From an uncultured bacterium (GTDB lineage: Bacteria; Actinomycetota; Coriobacteriia; Coriobacteriales; Coriobacteriaceae), in contig CAJMMX010000066.1 in the NCBI GenBank assembly GCA_905214615.1, forward strand, positions 1 to 11,610: 11,610 nucleotides of DNA, in the 5' to 3' direction. Below the pieces are notes generated by a model. The model saw only the letters and a list, made by a program, of their open reading frames with translations, was not told the DNA's origin and did no database searches. Position 1 is the first letter of the stretch. Every line of letters starts with the position of its first letter. Shown in pieces: positions 1 to 5,997 of the stretch. Position numbers and translations under genes: made by a program.

Positions 1-6
1 CCGTCC

Positions 7-34
7 ATATTACCCCGCTCGCCGCCCGAGTCAA
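7..34 (-). promoter_or_regulatory. Putative sigma70-type promoter reading off the left edge
   Basis: Read on the minus strand, a -35 box TTGACT (29-34) and a -10 box TAATAT (7-12) are separated by a GC-rich 16-bp spacer. Transcription would start at or just beyond base 1, so the gene it serves lies outside the window. The rest of 1-97 shows no gene. The pairing of consensus-like boxes with a GC-rich spacer makes it more than background, but it is not proof. Confidence 0.4.
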
Positions 35-97
35 CAGGTATTTTGGCTCCGACCAGAGTTTCTGCACATGTCGTCCATGGGTCATGACGTTGCGACA

Positions 98-976
98 CTA
101 GCGCTCGACAAATGCCTCGATATCACTCAATAGACGCTTTGCCTCCTGGCGGCCCTGAATATACAGGTCGAGCAGCTTTGCCGGATCGTGCTCAACGTGG
201 CCGACCTCGACCGGCTTTTGCGGAGCGACGACCAACGCACGGCCCTCGCGCTCATACTTCCATAGGTGCATGCGCTGTATGTTGTAACGGTCGTGGCGCG
301 TCTCGATAGCCTCGAGCAGATAGGGGTAGTCGGCATAGCGCGCACGCGCCGCCGGCAAAAACTCGTAGGGCTTTTTCTCATACGAGCGGTCCTGGGTGAC
401 GATGACAACCGCGCGCTCGAAGCCGGCCTCCTCCAGCACATGCTCGATAGGAACCGAATCGGCTACGCCGCCGTCGACGTATTTGTGCCCGTCAATCTCG
501 ACCGGCGGCGTCACCAGCGGCAACGAGGTCGAGGCACGCACGGCGTCGAGGTCGAGCACGGCGCTTTTGACCGGCAGGTATGCGGCAGTTCCAAAGAGCA
601 TGTCCGTCGCGACGGCGTACATCTCGATGGGGCTCGCGTCGAACGCCTCGTTGTCAAAGGGATCCAGGCGGTCCTGGATATCGTTGAAGATAAAGTCGTA
701 ACCCACGATGGAGCCCGTGGATGCGAAGGATGCGGCACCCATGTAGCGGTTGTCATTGCAGAAGGTCAGGTTGATGCGATTGACGCGACCGATCTGGTGT
801 GACTTGTAGTTGACGCCGTTGAGCGCACCGGCCGATACGCCATATACCGCCGGGATTTCGACACCGGCCTCCATGAGAACGTCGAGCACGCCGGCGGTAA
901 ACTGCCCACGAAAACTGCCACCCTCCAAGACGAGCGCGACCTTGCCGACGTTCTTTGCCTTATCTTCTGCAGTCAT
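98..976 (-). CDS. Patatin-like phospholipase / lipid acyl hydrolase (YjjU-type)
   Basis: A 292-residue serine acyl hydrolase of the patatin family, expected to release fatty acids from phospholipids or other acyl esters with a Ser-Asp dyad. The glycine-rich oxyanion loop EGGSFRG is at 18-24. The nucleophile elbow GVSAG is at 46-50 with Ser48. The catalytic aspartate lies in VDGGVADSVP, with Asp168. The C-terminal part (about 230-290) resembles the DUF6363 tail found in bacterial patatins of the YjjU group. No signal peptide or membrane segment is visible, so it is probably cytosolic or peripheral to the membrane. The start is well supported: AGGAGG lies 6 nt before the ATG. The gene stands alone, with no operon partner in the window. 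The natural substrate cannot be told from sequence. Confidence 0.93.
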   Translation of the reverse strand: MTAEDKAKNVGKVALVLEGGSFRGQFTAGVLDVLMEAGVEIPAVYGVSAGALNGVNYKSHQIGRVNRINLTFCNDNRYMGAASFASTGSIVGYDFIFNDIQDRLDPFDNEAFDASPIEMYAVATDMLFGTAAYLPVKSAVLDLDAVRASTSLPLVTPPVEIDGHKYVDGGVADSVPIEHVLEEAGFERAVVIVTQDRSYEKKPYEFLPAARARYADYPYLLEAIETRHDRYNIQRMHLWKYEREGRALVVAPQKPVEVGHVEHDPAKLLDLYIQGRQEAKRLLSDIEAFVER

Positions 977-1010
977 ATTGACCTCCTGCGATTGCGTTTT
1001 GGCTTTCTTC

Positions 1011-1280
1011 TACCCAGTTTTGGAATGGAGGGCGCGCAGGTTTTTCGAGGCGGCAGGTGAAGCGGAAAGTGCGTCCCAGTTTGAGGCGGGATTCCGGGAT
1101 GAACTTTCCGTTTGGACCGCCGTTGGGAAAGCGCGTCCCGTTCTGAGCGCGGATTCCGGGATGCGGTTTCCGCTTGATGTGTCATCCGGAAACTACGTCC
1201 CAGTCTGAGCGCGGATTCCGGGATGGGCTTTCCGCCTGGGCTGCCATTGGGAAAGCGCGTCCCACTCTGCGTCACTGAGG
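1011..1280. repeat. 62-bp tandem repeat array, about 4.3 units
   Basis: A GTCCC anchor recurs at 1073, 1135, 1197 and 1259, exactly 62 bp apart, and a degenerate copy begins at 1011 (TACCCAGTTT). Each unit runs roughly GGAAAGCGCGTCCCA, then TCTGAGCGCGGATTCC, then GGGATGGGCTTTCCG. GGAAAG pairs with CTTTCC and TCCC with GGGA, so each unit can fold into a hairpin. Because 62 is not a multiple of 3, the reading frame shifts from unit to unit, which argues against coding. A 147-codon minus-strand open frame across the array (973-1416) also runs into the tmRNA 3' end and is judged spurious. The array fills most of the gap between the patatin gene and ssrA. Confidence 0.85.
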
Positions 1281-1308
1281 CGTTTTCTTTACGCCCGCGC
1301 CCTGCATA

Positions 1309-1325
1309 GAGTTCGATTCTCCGCG
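1309..1325 (+). repeat. 17-nt inverted copy of the tmRNA T-arm
   Basis: GAGTTCGATTCTCCGCG on the plus strand is identical to the minus-strand tmRNA segment at 1392-1408, which holds the T-loop and 3' side of the acceptor region. The two copies face each other and flank the ssrA terminator. The match is exactly 17 nt and stops on both sides. It may be a relic of an integration or inversion at ssrA; a tRNA cannot be built around this copy. Confidence 0.8.
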
Positions 1326-1337
1326 GTATCCATATGT

Positions 1338-1374
1338 AATAAAAAGGCAGGTAGAGACACTTCTCTACCTGCCT
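1338..1374 (-). terminator. Rho-independent terminator of ssrA
   Basis: Minus-strand RNA forms an 11-12 bp perfect stem, GGCAGGTAGAG (1373-1363) with CTCTACCTGCC (1356-1346), and a short loop, followed by TTTTTATTA (1345-1337). It begins only about 10 nt after the tmRNA CCA end. Confidence 0.93.
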
Positions 1375-1382
1375 GTTACGTA

Positions 1383-1746
1383 TGGTGGAGGCGCGGAGAA
1401 TCGAACTCCGGTCCACGAAAGCCCCCTGATTGGCATCTCCAAGCTCAGTCGCTGGTTTAGTCTCGGACGCTTTGCGCGCAGCGACACGCTCGCGGCGTCC
1501 TAACCGGTTCGGTCTTAGCCCGCGCCATACCGATTACGTGCGCAGGAGCATTCCCCTAAAATGACGTCGCGCCGGTGTCGGGGAAATCACCGGGTTGACG
1601 CGCCGCTATAAATTAAGCAGCGAGAGCCATAGGCTCAAAAGAAGAGTTGTTGTCAATTCAATTTGACGGTACCCCTGTTTAACGAGGCGAGGAGACCTCG
1701 GCTTGCTTCCTCTCTCAGAGCTATCGTGTCGAAACCAGTCGCCCCC
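1383..1746 (-). ncRNA. ssrA: Transfer-messenger RNA (tmRNA)
   Basis: tmRNA with SmpB rescues ribosomes stalled on broken mRNAs and tags the unfinished protein for proteolysis. The 5' end GGGGGCGACTGG at 1746 pairs with the 3' end CGCCTCCACCA at 1383: the 7-bp acceptor stem GGGGGCG/CGCCUCC contains one G-U pair. The T-arm GGAGTTCGATTCTCC and an encoded CCA are present. The length of 364 nt is normal for a one-piece tmRNA. A tag frame ending in ALAA and a stop lies about 90 nt from the 5' end. The gene is followed by a strong terminator. SmpB is not in the window. Confidence 0.97.
1613..1654 (-). other. tmRNA proteolysis-tag reading frame
   Basis: Read on the minus strand, the frame encodes DNNSSFEPMALAA followed by TAA. 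With the alanine carried by tmRNA itself the tag would be ADNNSSFEPMALAA. An in-frame TGA at 1658-1660 limits the resume codon to ATT or GAC; GAC (1652-1654) is preferred because tags normally begin with small or acidic residues. The ALAA end is the usual ClpXP-type degron. Confidence 0.8.
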
Positions 1747-1767
1747 GAATGTTGGGAAAGTCTGGAT

Positions 1768-1831
1768 GGTATCGGGCCTGCAGACACCCGATAACCGTCG
1801 ACTTTTCAAGGAACATACGGGGCGAGCCCCG
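1768..1831 (-). other. Two hairpins upstream of ssrA (possible structured leader)
   Basis: Two inverted repeats lie just before the mature tmRNA 5' end. CGGGGC-GA-GCCCCG occupies 1818-1831. ATCGGG, a 10-nt loop and CCCGAT occupy 1771-1792, and the stem extends with a bulge to about 1768-1796. They could belong to a precursor trimmed by RNase P. The only possible ssrA promoter seen is a weak TAAGAT near 1845, so the transcription start is not fixed. Nothing else was seen in 1747-1920. Confidence 0.35.
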
Positions 1832-1923
1832 CTTGTGGAGTGTTATCTTACCACGTTCTGAAAGCGGACAGCTGTTCTATGCACGAGCTGTGAAGACCCC
1901 AATGTGCGCCGCACTTCGCACTT

Positions 1924-1951
1924 TTGTTACCGATCGCGTCACGTATATTTT
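1924..1951 (+). promoter_or_regulatory. Putative promoter of the 144-residue protein gene
   Basis: TTGTTA (1924-1929), a 16-bp spacer and TATTTT (1946-1951) lie 35 bp before the ATG. An overlapping TATATT (1944-1949) is an alternative -10 box with short spacing. The AT-rich patch stands out in GC-rich surroundings. Confidence 0.45.
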
Positions 1952-1985
1952 CGCCAAGCAAAATTGACCCGTCGAAAGGACCGTT

Positions 1986-2420
1986 ATGGATACCAAGCAG
2001 CAACTCGTCAATGCCCTCGCAGGCCTGGGCTCAACCATTACCGAAGCTATGGATGTCATCGAGGGCTTTGTCCCCTGCGGACATCCCGCCCTCACGGTAT
2101 CGAACGCACTCGTCGCGCTGGACGCTGACGATGATGCAGCTCTCGCCCAGCAGCTTGAGACCGTCGAGGGCTTTATCGACCACGTGAGTGAGAACCGCGG
2201 CGTAACCGCCTACCACGGCATCGAGGTCAAGCTCGCGGGTCCCAAAGCCGATCTGCTCGCAGCAATCCGCGAGGTAGGTGCCCTTATGCAGACCGCAGGC
2301 GTCAAGAACACCCAGGTCAACGAGTGGGTCTACCGAAGCCTGGCAGCACTCGATAGCTCCGACGAAAAGGCAGCCGAGCAGCTCGCAGAAAGTCCCGCCA
2401 TTAAGGCCGAGCTTTTGTAA
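1986..2420 (+). CDS. Uncharacterised small acidic helical protein with an internal duplication
   Basis: A 144-residue protein whose family I do not recognise. It is acidic, rich in Ala, Leu and Glu, and predicted largely helical, with no signal peptide or membrane segment. Two halves resemble each other: residues 38-58 (VSNALVALDADDDAALAQQLE) and 115-135 (VYRSLAALDSSDEKAAEQLAE) share the pattern V..(S/A)L.ALD..D.....Q, suggesting a duplicated helical hairpin. One cysteine and one histidine lie close together (Cys31, His33), which is too little to claim metal binding. The start is supported by AAAGGA 7 nt upstream and a promoter-like element. It is a single-gene unit, divergent from ssrA, and ends at a strong hairpin shared with the convergent toxin-antitoxin operon. 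Confidence 0.85.
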   Translation: MDTKQQLVNALAGLGSTITEAMDVIEGFVPCGHPALTVSNALVALDADDDAALAQQLETVEGFIDHVSENRGVTAYHGIEVKLAGPKADLLAAIREVGALMQTAGVKNTQVNEWVYRSLAALDSSDEKAAEQLAESPAIKAELL

Positions 2421-2428
2421 ATAGCAGA

Positions 2429-2467
2429 CGCGGGCCCCTTGGCGCATCGTCGTCCAAGAGGCCCGCG
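2429..2467. terminator. Hairpin between convergent genes, probable bidirectional terminator
   Basis: CGCGGGCC(C)CTTGG and CCAAG(A)GGCCCGCG form a 13-bp stem with a single internal mismatch and an 11-nt loop. It sits midway between a plus-strand stop (2420) and a minus-strand stop (2479). No clean T-tract follows in either direction, so termination strength is uncertain. Confidence 0.6.
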
Positions 2468-2478
2468 AACAGTTTGCG

Positions 2479-2994
2479 TCAACCGATAGCCGCGCGGCCG
2501 CGTTCGGCCAAAGCCAGAATCGGCATCATTTGGCGCGGGGTCTTTGCTGCAAGATCGGCATGTTCGAGCAGCTTGCGATCGTTGGTCACCAAGTAATCGA
2601 CCTGCGCGCGCTTGCACGCGGCGAGCACCAAGTTGTCCTCGTAATCGCGATGGAGCGCTACGTATTTGTCGGCCAGCCAAAGGTCCGACGCATCTGCACC
2701 CACGGCCGTGGCGTTTTCGGTCATATTCCGAACAAACGCCAGCGCCGCATCGCCAATCGCGCGGGCAGAAGCCTCGTCGAGCGCTCCCCCGCTGGCAAGA
2801 ACGCTACGCTTCAGTTCGTGCTGGACAACGTACAGCACGTCCTTGGCGATATGTACCGGAAAGAGCAACGTTGCGCCCGATTCCGTCGCCCGCCCAATAA
2901 ACGCACGCGCGGCAAGCGACTCGGCATGGTCGACGCAAAACGAATCAACCCATACGTTGGCATCCACCATTATTTTGAGGGAAGCCCTGCTCAC
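2479..2994 (-). CDS. PIN-domain toxin (VapC-like ribonuclease)
   Basis: A 171-residue PIN-domain protein, expected to be a magnesium-dependent ribonuclease held inactive by the antitoxin encoded just before it. The N-terminal strand carries the first acidic site, IMVDANVWVDSF, with Asp11. The later motif DYEDNLVLAA holds Glu119 and Asp120, and the VTNDRKLL strand-turn at 136-143 holds Asp139, the usual fourth acidic position. The GTG start at 2994 overlaps the antitoxin TGA stop (sequence GTGA), the usual arrangement for translational coupling, with GGGG about 9 nt before it. An ATG at 2968-2970 is an alternative that would drop 8 residues but has a poor ribosome site. The open frame continues to 3195, but that extension only overlaps the antitoxin gene and is not real. 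Confidence 0.87.
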   Translation of the reverse strand: MSRASLKIMVDANVWVDSFCVDHAESLAARAFIGRATESGATLLFPVHIAKDVLYVVQHELKRSVLASGGALDEASARAIGDAALAFVRNMTENATAVGADASDLWLADKYVALHRDYEDNLVLAACKRAQVDYLVTNDRKLLEHADLAAKTPRQMMPILALAERGRAAIG

Positions 2995-3326
2995 AGGATC
3001 ATCCCCTTTTGGCGATAGCGCTCGTCCATGGCTTCGGAATAGATTGTGTCCCAATCGCGATCGTCGGATACGGGCGACGTAGCGATGCCCAGATCCGCGT
3101 AAAGCTGATCCGCCACCGCCCATGATGCGGCGAACGGTGCATCGGGCGCGACGGTCTGCTGCCGGTCGTCGACGGCCGCAAGCACTTCCTCGCACTGCCC
3201 GCCACCCTGCGCGACCTTAGCCACCACCTTTTTGATGAGCTCGGGCAGTGACCCACCCGAAAGCCGCAGCACCTCCTCGGCACGGTTCTTGACCTGGCGA
3301 TCTACGCGAACGTTCACCTGCGCCAT
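2991..3326 (-). CDS. RelB/DinJ-like ribbon-helix-helix antitoxin
   Basis: A 111-residue protein with the RelB/DinJ layout. A short N-terminal strand (AQVNVRVDRQVK) leads into two helices (NRAEEVLRLSG, then SLPELIKKVVAKVAQ), the DNA-binding ribbon-helix-helix fold used for dimers and autorepression. The segment DQLYADLGI recalls the DinJ C-terminus. An added charged tail ending in RYRQKGMIL probably wraps the PIN toxin. The ATG at 3326 is chosen because the family begins MAxVxVRVD. A GTG at 3344, better placed behind GGGAGCGGGA, is a real alternative adding 6 residues. A GTG further upstream (3386) lies before the predicted transcription start. It is the first gene of the operon and overlaps the toxin by 4 nt. 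Confidence 0.85.
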   Translation of the reverse strand: MAQVNVRVDRQVKNRAEEVLRLSGGSLPELIKKVVAKVAQGGGQCEEVLAAVDDRQQTVAPDAPFAASWAVADQLYADLGIATSPVSDDRDWDTIYSEAMDERYRQKGMIL

Positions 3327-3366
3327 GCCGCTAACAGCACCCACGTCGATCCCGCTCCCTTCAATT

Positions 3367-3403
3367 GCTAGCCCTGCTAGCAACACTATATAGAGAAGCT
3401 AGC
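3367..3403 (-). promoter_or_regulatory. Triple GCTAGC operator of the toxin-antitoxin operon
   Basis: The 6-bp palindrome GCTAGC occurs three times, at 3367-3372, 3376-3381 and 3398-3403, with 9- and 22-bp spacing. One copy lies in the promoter spacer, one overlaps the predicted start site near 3378, and one is in the early leader. This is where a ribbon-helix-helix antitoxin would bind to repress its own operon. Confidence 0.7.
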
Positions 3404-3413
3404 ACATGGTCAA
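3385..3413 (-). promoter_or_regulatory. Promoter of the toxin-antitoxin operon
   Basis: On the minus strand, -35 TTGACC (3413-3408), an exact 17-bp spacer and -10 TATAGT (3390-3385) give 5 of 6 matches in each box. Transcription should begin near 3378, leaving a leader of about 50 nt before the antitoxin ATG. Confidence 0.8.
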
Positions 3414-3417
3414 ACGC

Positions 3418-3463
3418 AAAAGGCCTGCGCTCGGACGACACCGATGCCGTCTGGGCGCAGGCC
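3418..3463 (-). terminator. Terminator of the metal-ATPase operon
   Basis: On the minus strand, GGCCTGCGC (3463-3455) pairs with GCGCAGGCC (3430-3422), with further pairing CAGACG/CGTCCG inside, followed by TTTT (3421-3418). It lies 25 bp after the ATPase stop and abuts the -35 box of the next operon. Confidence 0.85.
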
Positions 3464-3487
3464 AGATAACGTGGGCGAACACGTCTG

Positions 3488-5563
3488 CTAACGCAGGTAC
3501 GCCTTTGCGTTGCCCAGGCTGTAGGCGATCGTTGAGCCGTTGTGCAGCAGTGACGACGTCTGCGGAGTGATCATGCCGGTAATACCCAATGCCAACAGCG
3601 CCGAGTTGGTGAGCATCACCTTAGAGTAGGAGCTCGTCAGACGATCAATGAGGCCCTGACTCATGCGGCGCAGGCGCACGATTGCGGCAAGATCCGTATC
3701 GGTCAGGATGATATCGGCGACCTCCTTGGCGATGTCGCTTCCGCCACCCATCGCCAAGCCCACGTCGGCCAAACCGAGCGCCGGCGAATCGTTGACGCCG
3801 TCGCCCACCATGGCAACATGGCGCCCCTCGCTCTTAATGCGCTCCACATAGGCGTACTTGTCCTCGGGCAGCAGTTCGGCCTTAAACTCGTCGACACCCG
3901 CCTCTCGCGCAATGCGCTCGGCCGTGCGCTCGGAGTCGCCCGTGAGCATAACGACATGCTTGACGCCCAGCGCATGCAGGTCGGCGATTGCCTCGCGGAC
4001 CCCGGGCTTGAGCGGATCTTCGATGCCGAGCACGCCGACGACCTTGCCATCGACCGCCAGATACAGCGGTGACAGGCCCTGCATCTGAGACTCAATGCGC
4101 TCCTTAATGTCGGAATCGAGCTGCGCGCCCTCGTCCTCAAACACAAAGTGTGCCGAGCCGATAATCGCGCGACGCCCTTCAATGGACGAAGCGATGCCGT
4201 GCGCCACGATGTATTCGACAGCAGCATGGCGCTCGCGGTGCTCGAGCCCACGCTCGCGTGCCGCATTGACCACGGCACGCGCCACCGGATGCGGAAAATG
4301 CTCCTCCAAGCAAGCGGAAAGGCGCAGGACCTCGTCCTCGCTCCAGCCATCGGTGGTGAGCACGCAGGCAAGACGCGGCTGCGCCTCGGTAAGCGTGCCG
4401 GTCTTGTCAAACACAATGGTGTCGGCCTTGGCAAACGACTCAAAGTACTTCGCGCCCTTGACCATGACGCCCATCTTGGCAGCATCGCTCATAGCGGTCA
4501 TGACGGCAACGGAACCCGTGAGCTTGAGTGCGCACGAGTAGTCGACCATCAGTGCCGCCGAGGTCTTGATGAGGCTGCGGGTAGTAAGCGCAACCAGGCC
4601 CGCGAGCAGGAAGTTCCACGGGACGATCTTGTTGGCAAGGTCCTCCATATGCGACTGGCCCTCGGACTTGAGCGAGTCGGCCGTCTGCACGAGCGAGACG
4701 ATTGAGCGCAGTTTGGTTTGCGCCGTATTGGCGCGCACGCGCACCAAGATGCCGCCGTCTTCCACGACGGTACCGGCGAACACGTCGTCGCCCACGCTGC
4801 GCTCGACGGCCAGCGGCTCGCCGGTCAGGGTCGCCTGGTTGACCATAGCGCTCCCCTGCTCGACAACACCGTCGATGCAGATGGACATGCCGGTGCGCAC
4901 GGCGACCAAGTCGCCGTGCTCGAGCTCGGTGGCGGCAACGCTTACCTCGGTGTCGCCGACGACCTTTTGCGCCTTGTCGGGCACATCGAGCAGCGAGTTG
5001 ATGAGCTCGTTTTCGCTCATGGCGCGGGTGTAGTCCTCGAGCAGCTCGCCCACGTTGAGCAGGAACATCGTCTGGCCCGCGGTGTCGACATCACGCTTGA
5101 CGAACGAAATGCCGATGGCCGAAGCGTCGAGCACGGGAACGGTCAGGCGCGGCTGCGCGAGCTCATGAAGGGCAGCGCGCAAAAATGCCATGTAACCGGC
5201 CACGACAAACACCGCACGCAGAGGCGTCGGCAAGAACCAGCGACGTGCGTAATGGGCACCGATAAGTGTGGCAAGATCCATGACGAGCTTGTGCTTGCGT
5301 GGCTCAAGCTGCATCACGTAGCCTGTCTTTGCGTCGGCAATGGCCTGAGCGTCGAGCGCACCGACGGCGGCCAGCACGGCATCGCGGCGCGACTCGTCGT
5401 ATTCGAGTGCCATCTGGCCGATGCGGCCGTAGACGCGCACCTTGTGCACGCCGTCGATGTCGCCGCCAAGCTTAAGAAGTGCATCGAGATCGCTCTCTGG
5501 CACAGGACCCGCCAATTGAAGACGGGTCCTGCCGGGGATCTCGCTAATAATCGAGAATCTCAT
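3488..5563 (-). CDS. P1B-type heavy-metal ATPase with a non-canonical SCA metal motif
   Basis: A 691-residue P-type ATPase that pumps a metal ion across the membrane using ATP. Core motifs: TGE at 247-249 (phosphatase loop), DKTGT at 386-390 with phosphorylated Asp386, the P1B-specific HP pair at 425-426, TGDS at 541-544 and GDGVND at 587-592. Membrane segments are expected near 95-133, 142-170, 311-330 and 332-358, plus a C-terminal pair. The transmembrane metal site, usually CPC, SPC or TPC, reads DYSCALK at 341-347 with Cys344 and no proline. The N-terminus has a small HMA-like fold with PGRTRLQL (10-17) but no CxxC, so it does not bind soft metals in the usual way. The C-terminus has HNGS and a late Asn, typical of the P1B family. 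It starts 18 nt after the DUF6110-like gene, with only a weak AGG site, so coupling to that gene is likely. The substrate is uncertain; iron is proposed from context. Confidence 0.92.
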   Translation of the reverse strand: MRFSIISEIPGRTRLQLAGPVPESDLDALLKLGGDIDGVHKVRVYGRIGQMALEYDESRRDAVLAAVGALDAQAIADAKTGYVMQLEPRKHKLVMDLATLIGAHYARRWFLPTPLRAVFVVAGYMAFLRAALHELAQPRLTVPVLDASAIGISFVKRDVDTAGQTMFLLNVGELLEDYTRAMSENELINSLLDVPDKAQKVVGDTEVSVAATELEHGDLVAVRTGMSICIDGVVEQGSAMVNQATLTGEPLAVERSVGDDVFAGTVVEDGGILVRVRANTAQTKLRSIVSLVQTADSLKSEGQSHMEDLANKIVPWNFLLAGLVALTTRSLIKTSAALMVDYSCALKLTGSVAVMTAMSDAAKMGVMVKGAKYFESFAKADTIVFDKTGTLTEAQPRLACVLTTDGWSEDEVLRLSACLEEHFPHPVARAVVNAARERGLEHRERHAAVEYIVAHGIASSIEGRRAIIGSAHFVFEDEGAQLDSDIKERIESQMQGLSPLYLAVDGKVVGVLGIEDPLKPGVREAIADLHALGVKHVVMLTGDSERTAERIAREAGVDEFKAELLPEDKYAYVERIKSEGRHVAMVGDGVNDSPALGLADVGLAMGGGSDIAKEVADIILTDTDLAAIVRLRRMSQGLIDRLTSSYSKVMLTNSALLALGITGMITPQTSSLLHNGSTIAYSLGNAKAYLR

Positions 5564-5581
5564 AGTTTGTGCCTGGGAGCG

Positions 5582-5827
5582 TTACTCGGCTGCCTCGTCA
5601 GCAGCGGCCTCGCTCTGGGTGATGTAAGCCGCCTCGGCAACCATGTCGTCGACATTAGCCTTGGCCTGCTCGACCATGTCCTGGTAGCCGTTCTTGATGC
5701 GCATGCCGCACGCGATACCCTGCACGCAGGCATTCTTTACCGGAGCGCTGGTAAGCAGCTTGATGCCGGCCGTGCCAAGCAGAAAACCGCCACCGACAAG
5801 CAGGGTATTGAACGTCGACTTCTTCAT
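5582..5827 (-). CDS. DUF6110-like small membrane protein, partner of the metal ATPase
   Basis: An 81-residue protein. A basic start, MKKSTFN, leads into one glycine-rich hydrophobic segment, LLVGGGFLLGTAGIKLL (9-25), with Gly12-14, Gly18 and Gly21 forming a possible helix-packing face. After two cysteines (Cys34, Cys40) comes an acidic, probably helical tail rich in Ala and Glu (50-81). This matches my memory of DUF6110 proteins, which are usually encoded next to P1B ATPases; function is unproven. GGGAG lies 9 nt before the chosen ATG at 5827, so the longer open frame to 5875 is rejected. It is the first gene of a two-gene operon with the ATPase. It could be a FezA-like ferrosome membrane protein or simply an accessory subunit of the pump. 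Confidence 0.8.
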   Translation of the reverse strand: MKKSTFNTLLVGGGFLLGTAGIKLLTSAPVKNACVQGIACGMRIKNGYQDMVEQAKANVDDMVAEAAYITQSEAAADEAAE

Positions 5828-5890
5828 GTTGCTTCTCCCTTTTGCCGCATTGGACGCGGCACGGTGCCTCAGCACCCGAGTAAATAAGTT

Positions 5891-5919
5891 TGCTCGAGCA
5901 CGCTTTTGAAATATCTCAA
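5891..5919 (-). promoter_or_regulatory. AT-rich upstream region with two palindromes, possible operator
   Basis: Upstream of the DUF6110-like gene lie a perfect 10-bp palindrome, TGCTCGAGCA (5891-5900), and a near-perfect 14-bp one, TTGAAATATCTCAA (5906-5919), inside an AT-rich stretch reaching about 5935. A -10-like TATTTA or TTATTT is at about 5880-5886 on the minus strand, with only a poor -35 box. A promoter and regulator site here are plausible, but no known Fur or DtxR consensus was matched convincingly. Confidence 0.35.
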
Positions 5920-5997
5920 TTTTATCTAACTATCTAGGTCAGCCATGGCTAACCTTTTGAAAATTAGCGATGCGGAGTAACCGATTGTCAATGTGAG

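Noticed and set aside
1011..1280. CRISPR array
   Set aside because: The whole 62-bp unit repeats, with no alternating conserved repeat and unique spacer, and no cas gene is near.
1290..1330. tRNA gene on the plus strand suggested by the T-arm-like sequence
   Set aside because: No acceptor, D or anticodon arm can be built around it; it is only a copy of the tmRNA arm.
973..1416. Minus-strand 147-codon open frame between the patatin gene and ssrA
   Set aside because: It crosses the 62-bp repeats, which shift frame every unit, then the terminator and the mature tmRNA end. Its composition is Arg/Ser/Pro-rich, as in GC-rich noncoding DNA.
2995..3195. N-terminal extension of the PIN toxin
   Set aside because: It overlaps the antitoxin in another frame and is Arg/Gly-rich; the PIN fold begins right after the GTG at 2994.
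4718..5887. Plus-strand open frame of 389 codons opposite the metal ATPase
   Set aside because: It is antisense to a gene with all P-type ATPase motifs, is rich in His/Gly/Arg, and has no recognisable domain or ribosome site.
5906..5935. Fur or DtxR box ahead of the DUF6110-like gene
   Set aside because: The AT-rich stretch has some GATA-like hexamers but fits neither the Fur 7-1-7 nor the DtxR 19-bp consensus well enough to name.
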